Counted from the first letter of the stretch, positions 1 to 8,774 are shown. The stretch is DNA of 64,000 nt from Blastocatellia bacterium UBA7656 (GCA_002483445.1 DLHY01000007.1:214173-278172); one strand, 5' to 3'. Notes: a model not told the origin generated them from the letters alone. Translations and numbers: made by a program.

Positions 1-3
1 CGG

Positions 4-525
4 GTGCGGTTCAGCCCTGTCATCCCTGCGGTGGCGAATGCCACGACCGGGCTTTCCGCATCGCAGGTCTTGCCTGATCAGCTTACGTCCGCGATAAACA
101 TCTCGCAAAACGGAGGCGCTACGATCACAGTCAACCTCGCGGCCCGCGTCGAGACTGCGTTCCGGCTGATTCATCCCGATAATCCGCGGCTCACTCCTCT
201 CGTGATGCTCACGAGGACAGGCGCGGAACTGGCCGTGGAGTTTTCCGTTTACGATTCGAACAAGGATGTCAGCCGCGCTCGCTATGAGTTCTTCGACCGT
301 CGTGGTCGTCAGGTGGGAGACACCTTCGATATAAATCTCTCCGAGGCGATTGCTGACAGAAATCCTGTGCGCGGCCAGAGCTTCCGCGTGCTTCACCGTT
401 TCGGCGACAGCATCCAGTCGCTTCAAGTCGTGACTGCGCGCATAACAGTATTCGACAGCGAAGGAAGTCAGGCAGCCGATTCACAAACGGTCGTCGTGAC
501 GGGCGCGGCTGCGCGACGACGCTAG
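4..525 (+). CDS. C-terminal part of a secreted/surface protein, 5' end outside window
   Basis: The reading frame is open to the left edge and the first usable codon is a GTG at position 4, so this is most likely the last ~173 residues of a longer protein. The sequence is rich in beta-strand-forming residues, with alternating hydrophobic residues, and ends in a basic AAARRR tail. It has no cysteines and no membrane segment, and resembles an Ig-like or beta-sandwich tail of an extracellular protein. No family was recognised. A short hairpin (533-552, 8-bp stem) follows the stop. The next gene on the same strand starts 58 bp downstream, so the two may be co-transcribed. Confidence 0.6.
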   Translation: MRFSPVIPAVANATTGLSASQVLPDQLTSAINISQNGGATITVNLAARVETAFRLIHPDNPRLTPLVMLTRTGAELAVEFSVYDSNKDVSRARYEFFDRRGRQVGDTFDINLSEAIADRNPVRGQSFRVLHRFGDSIQSLQVVTARITVFDSEGSQAADSQTVVVTGAAARRR

Positions 526-583
526 AGGGCAGATCAAAAGATCGCTTTTGATAAACCGATAACCGCACACTCAGGAGGCATCG

Positions 584-1585
584 ATGATTAAACGAATCAG
601 ATATTCTTCAATCACACTATTGCTGATCGCGGCTTTGATGATGAATTTTTCAGTCAAACCAACCTTAGCCCACGACGACGGGCAGCCGATTCGCCTCTAC
701 GCCAACGCGATGGTCGGCCCTGTTGGCCGGGTCGAGTGGACTTATTCGAGCCGGGGCGCGTTCACAATAAACGGTCGCGCCTGTCGCAGCGAACAGCTTC
801 TCTGGGGCGGCGAGATTATCGAGTCGCCTTTTGACGCAAGCCTTCGCATCAGTATCGATTCCATCGGCGAGGTGACGCTTGCTCGCGGGTCTGCCGCAAA
901 ACTGGCGACATCTTACTCAGGCGAACGCGCCTTGATCGCTTCGCTGTTTGCAGGCGAGATCAAAATCAATCTTCTGCCCCAGGCCACGGCGCATGTGGAA
1001 GCCGGAGACATGACATTCGCCGCATCCGACGGAGCCGCATTTCATATCGATGCGCGAAGCGGCTCGCCCGCGCTCAAAACCATTGCGGGAGTGGTCGCAA
1101 TGGGACAAACCACTCAGCGACGTTACGTGGTTCGCCCCATAGGACTCGGATCGGCGATCAGCGTGCGCGCGCGCGCGACCCGCCAGATTCAGATTCAGGT
1201 GACGGATGAAAACGATCAGCCTGTGCCTGATGTGCCGGTCGTCTTCACTGTCGGCACGAGCGGCGGCCCGGCACTCGGAACCATCGCCACCACGGCTGCG
1301 GCTGTCGGCGCGTCCACCTCGACCGTAAGGACAGACCGCCGAGGTCTGGCCGCTGTGATATTTACCGCAGGCGATTTGCAGGGCGCGACTTCGATCACGG
1401 CGACGGTCGAAGGAACCCGTTTCTCGTGGACTGGCAACATAACGGTCACGGCTGCCGGATTCTGGACGGGGAGGAAAACGGCCATCGTCGCAGGCATCGG
1501 AGCGGGAGTCGCTGTAGGCGTCGCCCTCGGACTGAGGAGCAATGACCCGCTACGCCCGCTGCCGCCGCCTGACGTGAAACCCTGA
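584..1585 (+). CDS. Secreted FecR-like protein with a Big-1 Ig domain and C-terminal membrane segment
   Basis: 333 aa. Residues 1-29 form a signal peptide (basic start, hydrophobic core, cleavage near TLA-HDD). Residues ~35-180 look like a FecR-type beta domain: repeated phrases about low-level 'marking', such as GEVTLARGSAAKL and AGEIKINLL, precede an alanine/valine-rich strand pattern. Residues ~195-285 match a bacterial Ig-like Big-1 domain (TDENDQPVPDVPVVFTV, then DRRGLAAVIFTAGD). A hydrophobic stretch at ~297-315 (GIGAGVAVGVALGL) precedes a proline-rich tail. This architecture is usual for envelope proteins that present an Ig domain. The SD-like AGGAGG lies 7 bp before the ATG. The substrate is unknown. 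Confidence 0.75.
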   Translation: MIKRIRYSSITLLLIAALMMNFSVKPTLAHDDGQPIRLYANAMVGPVGRVEWTYSSRGAFTINGRACRSEQLLWGGEIIESPFDASLRISIDSIGEVTLARGSAAKLATSYSGERALIASLFAGEIKINLLPQATAHVEAGDMTFAASDGAAFHIDARSGSPALKTIAGVVAMGQTTQRRYVVRPIGLGSAISVRARATRQIQIQVTDENDQPVPDVPVVFTVGTSGGPALGTIATTAAAVGASTSTVRTDRRGLAAVIFTAGDLQGATSITATVEGTRFSWTGNITVTAAGFWTGRKTAIVAGIGAGVAVGVALGLRSNDPLRPLPPPDVKP

Positions 1586-1623
1586 GCGGTTGCATATCGC
1601 TCCTTCTTTAGAAAAATCGAAAA

Positions 1624-1646
1624 GGGCGACCATAGAATGGTCGCCC
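1624..1646. terminator. Bidirectional intrinsic terminator
   Basis: A perfect 9-bp stem (GGGCGACCA / TGGTCGCCC) with a 5-nt loop lies between two convergent genes. An AAAATTTT run follows it on the plus side, and A-rich sequence precedes it, which gives a T-rich tail for minus-strand transcripts. Confidence 0.8.
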
Positions 1647-1676
1647 AAAATTTTCAATCCTTAAATTTTTTCATTC

Positions 1677-2447
1677 TCACTCAACAGCGCCGCGCTCGCG
1701 CAGGAACGCCTCCATCTCGACGCGCTTTCGCGCGATGGCAAAAGCGAGCGGCGTTTTGCCGTCCTTCATCTTTGCGTTGATATTCGCTCCATGGTCGAGC
1801 AGTAATTTAGCGAATTCCAGGTCGCCGTTGAGCGCGGCTTCGTGAAGAGGCGCGAAGCCGCTTTCAGCCTGTTGAGCATTCACCTTCGCGCCATGAGCTA
1901 TCAACACGCGGGCGATGGCGACCTGTCTGGCTGCGGCTGCCGAATGAAGCGGCGTGACTTTCATCTCCTCTCTGGTGGCCACGTTCACCTCCGCCCCTGC
2001 CTCAAGCAAAGCTTCGACTGTTTCCTGATGGCCGAAGAAGACGGCCAGTCCGAGCGGCATGAAGCCATCCTGTGAGAAAGCATTGGCGAGCGACGCATCG
2101 CGTTTCGTCAAAGCGCGCACACGTTTTGTCTGTCCCGTTGCAGCCGCCTCGAAGATATTCAATTCCAGTCCTGACTCAAGCAGCGCGGCGACAACTTCTT
2201 TCTTGCGATAATAGACGGCCTTTATGATAGCTGAAACGCCATCCTCATCTTTTGCGCGCGCCAGCGTCGCGTCCGATTTGAGCATTTCTTTCACCTTCGC
2301 AACATCGCCTTTGGTGACGGCGCTGAGGAATTCTTTTTTCATCTTCGCATCCTCCTGACAGGCGTAAGCCGGTTCGATTATCATGGCGAACGCCAGTAAA
2401 TTAACTGCCCAGATCAGTTTCAATGTCCCGCGTGTTTTGGTTTTCAT
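1677..2447 (-). CDS. Secreted ankyrin-repeat protein
   Basis: 256 aa from the chosen ATG. That start gives MKTKTRG followed by a hydrophobic signal peptide ending near AYA-CQ, and GGAGACAAAA provides the ribosome site. An ATG 12 bp upstream is also possible. After cleavage there are about five to six ankyrin repeats of ~33 residues (phrases such as TPLHSAAAARQVAIARVLIAHGA and APLHEAALNGDLEFAKLLLDHGA). Ankyrin repeats bind protein partners; no enzyme domain is present. The gene starts 19 bp after the sigma-ankyrin gene on the same strand, so the two are almost certainly one operon. This export-type ankyrin protein is therefore a natural candidate to sense or antagonise its sigma-factor neighbour. 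Confidence 0.85.
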   Translation of the reverse strand: MKTKTRGTLKLIWAVNLLAFAMIIEPAYACQEDAKMKKEFLSAVTKGDVAKVKEMLKSDATLARAKDEDGVSAIIKAVYYRKKEVVAALLESGLELNIFEAAATGQTKRVRALTKRDASLANAFSQDGFMPLGLAVFFGHQETVEALLEAGAEVNVATREEMKVTPLHSAAAARQVAIARVLIAHGAKVNAQQAESGFAPLHEAALNGDLEFAKLLLDHGANINAKMKDGKTPLAFAIARKRVEMEAFLRERGAVE

Positions 2448-2466
2448 TTTTGTCTCCATTTGATCG

Positions 2467-3732
2467 TTATTCCTGCGCCCCTCTCCTGCGCAACAGTTCT
2501 TCCGCTTCATTCTGTTTTTCTTCAACAGCCACGCCCAGCGGCGTCCGCCCTTCGTCATCAATCGCGTTGATATCGCCGCCGTAAGCGATCAACGGATCGA
2601 TCAATTCGATCAGTCCGCATCCTGCCGCGTAGTGCAGAGCAGTCCACCCGGCGCGCGACCATCCCTTCCCTCCTCGTTTGATATTCACGTCCGCTCCGCG
2701 CTCGATCAGCAACAACGCCGTTTCCCTTTGTCGCCCGAACAAAGCGGCGTGCAGGGGCGTGACTTCGAGCGGATGGAGGGAAACGATGCTGGCATTCGCC
2801 CCTCGGTTGAGCAGATACTCCGCCGTCTCCCTGTGGCCGAAGTGCGCCGCAAGGCCGACCGGCGTGAACCCTTCGGCCGAGTATGAATCCAGCAGGCTTG
2901 CGTCTTCATCTAGCAGACGAGCTACGCGCTCAGTCTGTCCTATCGCCGCCGCTTCGTGAATGTCCGGCTGCACGCCCGCGTTGAACAACAACTCGGCTAT
3001 TGCCTGATGTCCCGAATTGACAGCCATGATCAATGCCGTGTTGCCGAGCCAGTCTCTCGCCGCGAGCAGACTGCGATTCTGTTGCAGCAGCTCTTTGACT
3101 CGCTCAACATCTCCTGTTCGCGCAGCCGTGAGCATATCCATCACGCCGTGAGCGAAGCTCTCGTCGCGCGAGGGGCGATGAGAGCGAAGGCTGTCGGCCA
3201 GGGCGTCGATCAGCATCTCGCGCAAACGACGGCGCGCTGAAAAGAGTCGCTTCTTTATCGTCGTCACCGGCACATTGAGAAACTCGCTCATCTCCTGCTG
3301 CGAATAGCCGCTGATGTAAAAGAGCGTCACCGTCTCGCGCTGGTGATCGGGCAGGGAGTCAATCGCCGCCCAAATCTTATCTTTCATTTCGCGTTGCTCC
3401 ATCACTGCGACCTGATTCGGATATGGCGACGATTGCTCCAATGCGGTTTGCAGCGGATCAATCGCTATCTTTCTGCCGCGCGTCAGCCGGTCGCACTGCT
3501 TGAAGACGATGCGGCGAAACCAGCCCGGAAAGGCCGCAGGCTCGCGCAGACTCGACAGGCAAAGGTAAGCTTCGAGAAACGCCTCCTGCGCCGCGTCTTC
3601 GGCCATCTGTATATCCCGCAGAAGCGAATAGCCATAGCCGACGGCCATATCCTGAAAGCGTCGCACTATTGCGCCGAAGGCATCCGCATCGCCATCACGC
3701 GCTCGGATAATCAGCGCGCTTAAATCTTCCAT
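2467..3732 (-). CDS. ECF sigma-70 factor fused to a C-terminal ankyrin-repeat domain
   Basis: 421 aa. Residues ~1-75 are sigma region 2 (DAFGAIVRRFQDMAVGYGYSLL, then AEDAAQEAFLEAYLCL). Residues ~110-180 are region 4 (LPDHQRETVTLFYISGYSQQ, EMSEFLNVPVTTIKKRLFSA). From ~195 to the end there are roughly six ankyrin repeats (NTALIMAVNSGHQAIAELL, TALHYAAGCGLIELIDPLI). A standard ECF sigma factor is ~170-200 aa, so the repeat half is an added domain, probably regulatory in place of or alongside an anti-sigma factor. No anti-sigma gene is visible. The downstream gene encodes an exported ankyrin protein. The frame is continuous with no sign of an assembly join. Confidence 0.9.
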   Translation of the reverse strand: MEDLSALIIRARDGDADAFGAIVRRFQDMAVGYGYSLLRDIQMAEDAAQEAFLEAYLCLSSLREPAAFPGWFRRIVFKQCDRLTRGRKIAIDPLQTALEQSSPYPNQVAVMEQREMKDKIWAAIDSLPDHQRETVTLFYISGYSQQEMSEFLNVPVTTIKKRLFSARRRLREMLIDALADSLRSHRPSRDESFAHGVMDMLTAARTGDVERVKELLQQNRSLLAARDWLGNTALIMAVNSGHQAIAELLFNAGVQPDIHEAAAIGQTERVARLLDEDASLLDSYSAEGFTPVGLAAHFGHRETAEYLLNRGANASIVSLHPLEVTPLHAALFGRQRETALLLIERGADVNIKRGGKGWSRAGWTALHYAAGCGLIELIDPLIAYGGDINAIDDEGRTPLGVAVEEKQNEAEELLRRRGAQE

Positions 3733-4249
3733 TCCTACTCTCCGTTGGCTGTCTTAGCCTCTTCAAAAAATAAGTCCCAGGTCGAAGGAAAAAGGTTGCT
3801 GAAGGTTGCAGATATTCGGGTCGGCAAGAAACTGTCTGATCGCACGCCCTGATTTTGCGCGAGGTCTTTTTTGCGCGCAACACAGGGCGGATAGTTTGTT
3901 TCCTGGCATCTTCGAAATCAGCGCGCAGCAGTAGAGATCGTGTGAGTGAAGATCAATCATGGCAAGGGGTGATTGAATAGCTTTGGGATGATGAATGTCA
4001 ATGTCTTCCATGCGTCATTGTAACAATGAAGATTGCGGGAGCGCGGTTTCATCGGTCATTTTTTGCGGCAGCCCCCACCGCCCAACTTGCATCTTAGGCG
4101 CGGTGTGGGTTTGCAGTCTTGCCCCGCACCGCCGATAATAATTAAAACATCGCCGGATTTATCGAGACTGTTATGGAGCCGCTCCGTGCGGTTGTTTGAA
4201 ACCTTTGAAACCAGTGGCCGCCCTAAGCGGCTGCATTTCAGGAGAAGAT
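3733..4249. other. 517-bp divergent intergenic region
   Basis: This lies between the divergent sigma-ankyrin (minus) and caspase-TPR (plus) genes, so it must hold both promoters. Reading frames inside it (for example an 82-codon minus frame at 3763-4011) have no ribosome site and no recognisable domain. Small hairpins are visible near the plus-strand gene (GAGCCGCTCC-GTGCGG at ~4172 and GCCGC-cctaa-GCGGC at ~4219). No clear operator was identified. Confidence 0.5.
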
Positions 4250-6637
4250 ATGAAACGAGCATACTTGATTGTTTTCAATTCCCTCACCGCTTTCCTGCTC
4301 ATCGCTCTTGCATCCCCGATCATACGTGCGCAGGAGCAGCGCAGCCGAGGTCTGACAGTAGGGAAAACGCGCGCAGAAGTCGCTTCAAACCAGCCGATCA
4401 ATCTATGGGCCGTCATCATCGGCGTTTCGAAATACAAATACGGCGATCAGAACCTCGAAGGCTATCAGATTTCCAATCTCAAGAACGCCGCCGATGATGC
4501 GCAGGCGATTTATAGTTTTTTGAGAAGCCCCGAAGGCGGCGGCTTCCGCGACGAGAGCGAAGGCGGACACATGGTTTTGCTCAAAGACGAGCAGGCCACG
4601 AAGACCAACGTCGAGGCCGCGCTTACGAAGCTCAAGCAGGCGAAACCGAATGATTACTTCGTCCTCTACATCGCCGCGCACGGAACCATCATGCCCACGC
4701 GCGAGCCGGGTTCGAACAAGACCATAGAAATTCCCTACTTCGTCCTCTACGACACAGACCTGCGCAATCCTGAAGCGACGGGAATACGAATGGAAAAGTA
4801 TCAGCAGATAGTCGCCGAAATACCCGCGATCAAGGGAATGGTCCTCTCCGACACCTGCCACAGCGGCGGAGTGCAACTCGCCGGACGCGATGCGGCTGAC
4901 TCCTCAAGGCGCGCAAACATCAGATACCTTCAGGAAATGAATTCGATCACCAAAGGGGTCGGCATCATTTCGGCAGCCGATCAGCTTGAACAATCTTTCG
5001 AGCGCGATGACATCAATCAGGGCGTTTTCACCTACTGCCTGCTCCAGGGGCTTTCGGGAAATGCCGACGCCAACTTCGACGGCATAGTGACCTTCAACGA
5101 AATCTCGGCCTACCTGCGCGACGAGGTTCCCAAGCTGACTGACAACAAGCAGCACCCGAAAGCGAACACCACCGCTATTGAAGCCAACTACCTGCCGCTT
5201 TCCGTAGTCGCCTACGCCGATGTCAACGCGCTCGGTCGGCCCGACCAGTATGGTTTGCTGGTCATCCGCACGCCGGATATCGATGGCGTCGAGGTCGCGA
5301 TTGACGGGCAGGCTTTCGCGAAATTCAACGCCGGGTCGCAACGCTCGGTGATGACGAAGGTCGGAGCTAGAACCATCTCCTTCAAAAGAGGAGGGATTCG
5401 CCGCGACGTAAAAGCGCAGGTGCAGGCGGGCAAGCCGAAAGTGGTCGAAGTCAATATCACCTTCAGCGAAAGCGATTCCGCCGAAGACTCGCTCATCGAG
5501 CCGTCAGATCAGCAAATCGGGGTCTACCTGCGCGAAGACAAAGAGCCGACGAAAGAAGCGCTGGACATGTTCAACAAGGGAGTCGACAGTTTCAACCGCC
5601 AGAAGTTCGACGTGGCTATCGATCTGCTCAATCGAGCCGTTCAGGAAATGGGCGGGGCTTACACCGATGCGCTGGTTTATCGGGGCCGCGCGGAACAATC
5701 GCTTGGCCGCAAAGAGGCTGCTGTAGCCAGTTTCAAGGCGGCGCTTCAACTCCGTCCGACCGATTTTGAAACTCAGACTCTTCTGGCCGAAGCGAGGTTC
5801 AACGCCGGAGGCAACGTCGCTGAAGTAATCTCCGCTCTGCGCAGCGTCATCACCCGCCATCCGAACTTCGATTTTGCGCGAGTGGTTTACGGCGATGTGC
5901 TGCTGTCGCGCAGGGAATTCGCCCGCGCAGAATTCGAATTGCGTCGGGCAGTCCTCATCAATCCGAAATCGCCTCCCGCACATTTGATACTCGCCGACGC
6001 GCTCACTTATCAGGATTCCAAGGAGAAGCAGCGTCGCGCCGTCGAGGAAGCTGAAAAGGCAGTGGCGTTGTTTGCGGAAGTTTCGCGTCCCCGGACTTCA
6101 AGTTCTCCCGGATTGAGCCGCCAATCGATCAATCGCGTGATACTGGGCGGAGGAAGATATCTAAACGTCCCGGCTATGGCCGAAGCGCGTCATATTGCGG
6201 CGAAGGCGCTGACGCGAATGGTTGAGCGAGACGAAACGGTTGTAAACCCGGATGAATATCTTGATCGCGCTCGCGCTCACCTTCAGGAAGCGTTGAAGTT
6301 GGCCGAGACTTTGACAGACAAGCGCAGGCTGGTGCTTGCGCTCGACACAAGCGCGCAGAATCATTTTCTCAAGGGCGATCTCGCCCGCGCGATTGCCGAC
6401 GCCGAGCGGTCGTTGAAGTTGAGCGAATCGATCCCTGACCTCAAGGATTTCTACGAAGCGCACTACACGCTTTATCAGGTTTACAACAGCGATCAGCAAT
6501 TCGCCAGGGCTTACGACCACCTGGAAAAATTCATCAGCCTTGCCGGATCGCAACTCAGCCCTGAGGAACGCAAGGCTATGGATGACGAGTTGAAGCAGGT
6601 CAAGCGGCAGCGCGACGCGAACAAACAGAAGAAATAG
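4250..6637 (+). CDS. Secreted caspase-family (peptidase C14) protein with PEGA-like and TPR domains
   Basis: 795 aa from the ATG preceded by AGGAGAAGAT; an upstream in-frame ATG at 4196 lacks such a site. Residues ~1-31 are a signal peptide (cleavage after IRAQ). Residues ~55-310 are a caspase-like fold with the His/Cys dyad visible: His144 in YIAAHG and Cys203 in DTCHSGG. A PEGA-like beta domain follows (~345-410), then TPR repeats (~445-790; for example AYTDALVYRGRAEQSLGRKE). The family cleaves after Arg/Lys or Asp depending on subfamily; the specificity here cannot be read. Bacterial C14 peptidases fused to interaction repeats act in regulated proteolysis and some in defence, but no defence partner is nearby. 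Confidence 0.9.
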   Translation: MKRAYLIVFNSLTAFLLIALASPIIRAQEQRSRGLTVGKTRAEVASNQPINLWAVIIGVSKYKYGDQNLEGYQISNLKNAADDAQAIYSFLRSPEGGGFRDESEGGHMVLLKDEQATKTNVEAALTKLKQAKPNDYFVLYIAAHGTIMPTREPGSNKTIEIPYFVLYDTDLRNPEATGIRMEKYQQIVAEIPAIKGMVLSDTCHSGGVQLAGRDAADSSRRANIRYLQEMNSITKGVGIISAADQLEQSFERDDINQGVFTYCLLQGLSGNADANFDGIVTFNEISAYLRDEVPKLTDNKQHPKANTTAIEANYLPLSVVAYADVNALGRPDQYGLLVIRTPDIDGVEVAIDGQAFAKFNAGSQRSVMTKVGARTISFKRGGIRRDVKAQVQAGKPKVVEVNITFSESDSAEDSLIEPSDQQIGVYLREDKEPTKEALDMFNKGVDSFNRQKFDVAIDLLNRAVQEMGGAYTDALVYRGRAEQSLGRKEAAVASFKAALQLRPTDFETQTLLAEARFNAGGNVAEVISALRSVITRHPNFDFARVVYGDVLLSRREFARAEFELRRAVLINPKSPPAHLILADALTYQDSKEKQRRAVEEAEKAVALFAEVSRPRTSSSPGLSRQSINRVILGGGRYLNVPAMAEARHIAAKALTRMVERDETVVNPDEYLDRARAHLQEALKLAETLTDKRRLVLALDTSAQNHFLKGDLARAIADAERSLKLSESIPDLKDFYEAHYTLYQVYNSDQQFARAYDHLEKFISLAGSQLSPEERKAMDDELKQVKRQRDANKQKK

Positions 6638-6720
6638 TCTGAGAGTCTTGAGAGTCTTGAGAGTCCAGAGAGTCGGAAGATTTCCAGACTCTCCAGACTC
6701 TCTGGACTCGATAGACTCTT
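6638..6720. repeat. 9-bp tandem repeat array, inverted (hairpin)
   Basis: Four copies of a GAGAGTCTT-like 9-mer, a short loop, then about four copies of the reverse complement (CAGACTCTC-like). The array begins directly after the TAG of the caspase gene. It shares its word with the array at 16313-16391; a 23-bp stretch is identical at 6687-6709 and 16354-16376. Confidence 0.9.
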
Positions 6721-6748
6721 TTGAAGGCCGCAGTTTTTGTGATAGATT
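6721..6748 (+). promoter_or_regulatory. Candidate sigma-70 promoter for the ferredoxin gene
   Basis: TTGAAG, a 16-bp spacer, then TAGATT, 43 bp before the ferredoxin ATG. It matches the consensus only partly and was found by eye. Confidence 0.35.
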
Positions 6749-6791
6749 TTCTGGCGCAGTTCTTCACATATCACACTAATCAGAGGACGCA

Positions 6792-7157
6792 ATGATAGAA
6801 GCTCTTGAAGAAATCGAACCGGCTTACAAATTGGAGCCGATGTCTCACGGTCGAGCGGATTTGAGAAAGAAGAAGCCTAAGATCCTCGCCGTCATACTGG
6901 ACAACTGCACCGGATGCGCAGGCTCTCCGGCCTGTGTCGAATACTGCCCCGTAGATTCGTGCATGTACTGGGTACTGGACACGGAGCATCCGCCGCTGGG
7001 CAGGATAGAAGTCGATCCGAATCTCTGCATCGGGTGCAAGCTCTGCACCAGCAAAGGCCCTGACGGAACATTCCTCGAAGGCTGCCCGTGGGACGCTATC
7101 GAAATGATGGACGTAGCGGAATGGGAATCAAGGACGGGAGTCACACTCAATCCGTAG
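6792..7157 (+). CDS. Di-cluster 4Fe-4S ferredoxin
   Basis: 121 aa, AGAGGACGCA before the ATG. Two iron-sulfur motifs are seen. The first is CTGCAGSPACVEYCP, an unusual form with extra residues between the second and third cysteines. The second is CIGCKLC followed by GCPWDAI. Such soluble ferredoxins pass single electrons between dehydrogenases and other redox proteins. It is the only plus-strand gene beside the minus-strand respiratory cluster and is convergent with it, so it shares the redox theme but not the transcript. The partner is not evident. Confidence 0.85.
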   Translation: MIEALEEIEPAYKLEPMSHGRADLRKKKPKILAVILDNCTGCAGSPACVEYCPVDSCMYWVLDTEHPPLGRIEVDPNLCIGCKLCTSKGPDGTFLEGCPWDAIEMMDVAEWESRTGVTLNP

Positions 7158-7185
7158 CAGAATCGAAATCGATCACTGATCGCCT

Positions 7186-8034
7186 TCATCTCGCGCGCAA
7201 GCGAATGGCTTCTATCGTCTCGGCGGCCTGTTTCTGCACCTGATCGGGCAGGCCCGGTAGCGGGCGCGTGTAACGCTCCACAAAGGGCGCGTCTTCCGGC
7301 TGGCCAACGAGGTAAAGCGCCCTCAGAGATTCCCACACCTGCTCTATCGTCGGCGACATCACCATAATATCCGTCCCGGCCTCGACCCTACTCTCGTTGG
7401 CGACAGCCAGTGAATCGATTCGCCCCGCTTCCGCCGCGCGAATTTCAATCGTCTGTCCGTCATCTTTTTTTATGCGGGCGACGGGCGCTCCAACTGTGAC
7501 GGGGAGACCTTCTTCTTTGACGAAGAATTCGATAGTCCCGCTCGCTTCCGCGCGAATGGTTGTAAACCTGAGCATTCGGACAAGCTCCGGTCTGCCTGAA
7601 GCGTCGTTGAAACGGACGAGCCACAATGCGGAGGTGCCGCGAACAGTTGCGCTTTCATCCTGAAGCAGAGAAAGAAGCGAAGCGTGAAATTCTTCGTTCG
7701 TGTTGTCATGTCCCATGGCCCAGGCAGCGAATTCGCGAACCTGCGGGATGGGATGCGCGGCGAGCGACGTGATTTTCGGATACCAACGTTTGACCGACTG
7801 ATCGCCTTTTTCCATGCGCTCGACTATCTGGTTGAGAGCGTGTTGAATGTTGCGCGGCTTTTCATCGTCGTTGAGGTAGGTTTCAACCTGCTCGTCCGAA
7901 AGCTCGCGGCCAAACCATGAGCCATACCACGACAGAAACGGAATGATGACGAAGAGCGCGGCGACGACGAACATGCCCCACGGAAACTTGCGCCGCGCCG
8001 GAGTCGGATTTTCCTGTTGCGTTTGTTCTTCCAA
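7186..8034 (-). CDS. Membrane-anchored HEAT-repeat protein with an inserted lipoyl/biotinyl-like beta domain
   Basis: 282 aa, TTG start preceded by AGAGAAGA. Residues ~20-38 are a transmembrane segment (MFVVAALFVIIPFLSW). Residues ~55-155 are helical HEAT-like repeats (QVREFAAWAMGHD, ATVRGTSALWLVRF). Residues ~160-225 read like a biotinyl/lipoyl or barrel-sandwich hairpin (EASGTIEFFVKEEGLPVTVG, then EAGRIDSLAVANESRVEAGT) but lack the modified-Lys motif. It is the last gene of the respiratory cluster. An assembly or scaffold role for the oxidase is a reasonable inference; no enzymatic motif is present. Confidence 0.7.
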   Translation of the reverse strand: MEEQTQQENPTPARRKFPWGMFVVAALFVIIPFLSWYGSWFGRELSDEQVETYLNDDEKPRNIQHALNQIVERMEKGDQSVKRWYPKITSLAAHPIPQVREFAAWAMGHDNTNEEFHASLLSLLQDESATVRGTSALWLVRFNDASGRPELVRMLRFTTIRAEASGTIEFFVKEEGLPVTVGAPVARIKKDDGQTIEIRAAEAGRIDSLAVANESRVEAGTDIMVMSPTIEQVWESLRALYLVGQPEDAPFVERYTRPLPGLPDQVQKQAAETIEAIRLRAR

Positions 8035-8046
8035 TTGATCTTCTCT

Positions 8047-8080
8047 GAAAAGTCTGGAGTCGAGAGTCTGGAGTCTGGGG
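8047..8080. repeat. 7-bp AGTCTGG tandem array
   Basis: Four units of AGTCTGG/AGTCGAG begin 12 bp upstream of the TTG start of the HEAT gene. 32 bp (8047-8078) are identical to 31518-31549, which lies the same distance before the subtilase gene. There is no full inverted arm, only a small CAGAATG/CATTCT hairpin next to it. Confidence 0.85.
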
Positions 8081-8194
8081 TCAGAATGTGTGCGCGCATT
8101 CTCCGATTGACTTATACTCCCGGCTATTCATCGTTGACGATTCCACTTCAAAAGCGATTCTAAGAACGCGCACCGCGCCAGGTCAAGGAAGTTG

Positions 8195-8767
8195 TCATTC
8201 GATCTCGTAGACTTTTTTCGTTTCGTTATCGCGCACAGAGCAGGCCCGCGCGTCGAATGCTTCGAGAAACAATCGCTCATCCTTCATCAGAGCCTTGCGA
8301 AAAGCCGACCCGGTTATGAACCCCGACGCTCGCACCGCCGCAAATGTCAGCCCCGCGTAAGCCGTGAGCGTGGCCGCCGTGATCATTCCGCTCAGAAGAA
8401 ATTCGATGAACAGAAGAACCAGAGCCACGCCGCCAACGGTCGACCAGCGTTGAAAACTCAAGGCCGGTTGAGAGAAATAAAACACAGCGGTCTGAACAGG
8501 AATGGCCGCAAGCAGCCAGTAATTGTCGAGCCACAACGCGCCGATTACGGACGCTGCGGCGGCAGTGAAAAGAAGAAGGGATAGCGCGGCGACGAAGAAT
8601 TTTTTGAAGCGGCTCAGGTGCGCTTCGGCCCACTGGGCCGCAAAGAGAGGATCGACGCCGACTGTTATTTTGCGACCAGAAACCGCGCGGCTGAGATCGG
8701 CAAAAGTTTTGAAGGGGCCGACCGCGCGCCACACAGGTTCCGGGATGTCTGATTGTTTGCGCGCCAA
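8195..8767 (-). CDS. Integral membrane protein of the respiratory cluster, unknown function
   Basis: 190 aa, TTG start with GAGGCTGTA upstream, 7 bp after the DUF420 stop. Three to four transmembrane helices are predicted by eye: residues ~57-80, 83-100, 112-130 and 132-150. Both ends are hydrophilic. No cysteine or histidine motif suggests cofactor binding. I do not recognise the family. Tight spacing within the cox cluster suggests a role in oxidase assembly or simple co-expression. Confidence 0.7.
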   Translation of the reverse strand: MARKQSDIPEPVWRAVGPFKTFADLSRAVSGRKITVGVDPLFAAQWAEAHLSRFKKFFVAALSLLLFTAAAASVIGALWLDNYWLLAAIPVQTAVFYFSQPALSFQRWSTVGGVALVLLFIEFLLSGMITAATLTAYAGLTFAAVRASGFITGSAFRKALMKDERLFLEAFDARACSVRDNETKKVYEIE

Positions 8768-8774
8768 TACAGCC

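Noticed and set aside
3763..4011. 82-codon minus-strand frame upstream of the sigma gene
   Set aside because: No ribosome site or domain; lies in the divergent promoter region.
4250..6637. Caspase gene as part of a defence island
   Set aside because: It has a signal peptide and no nuclease, NTPase or other defence partner nearby.
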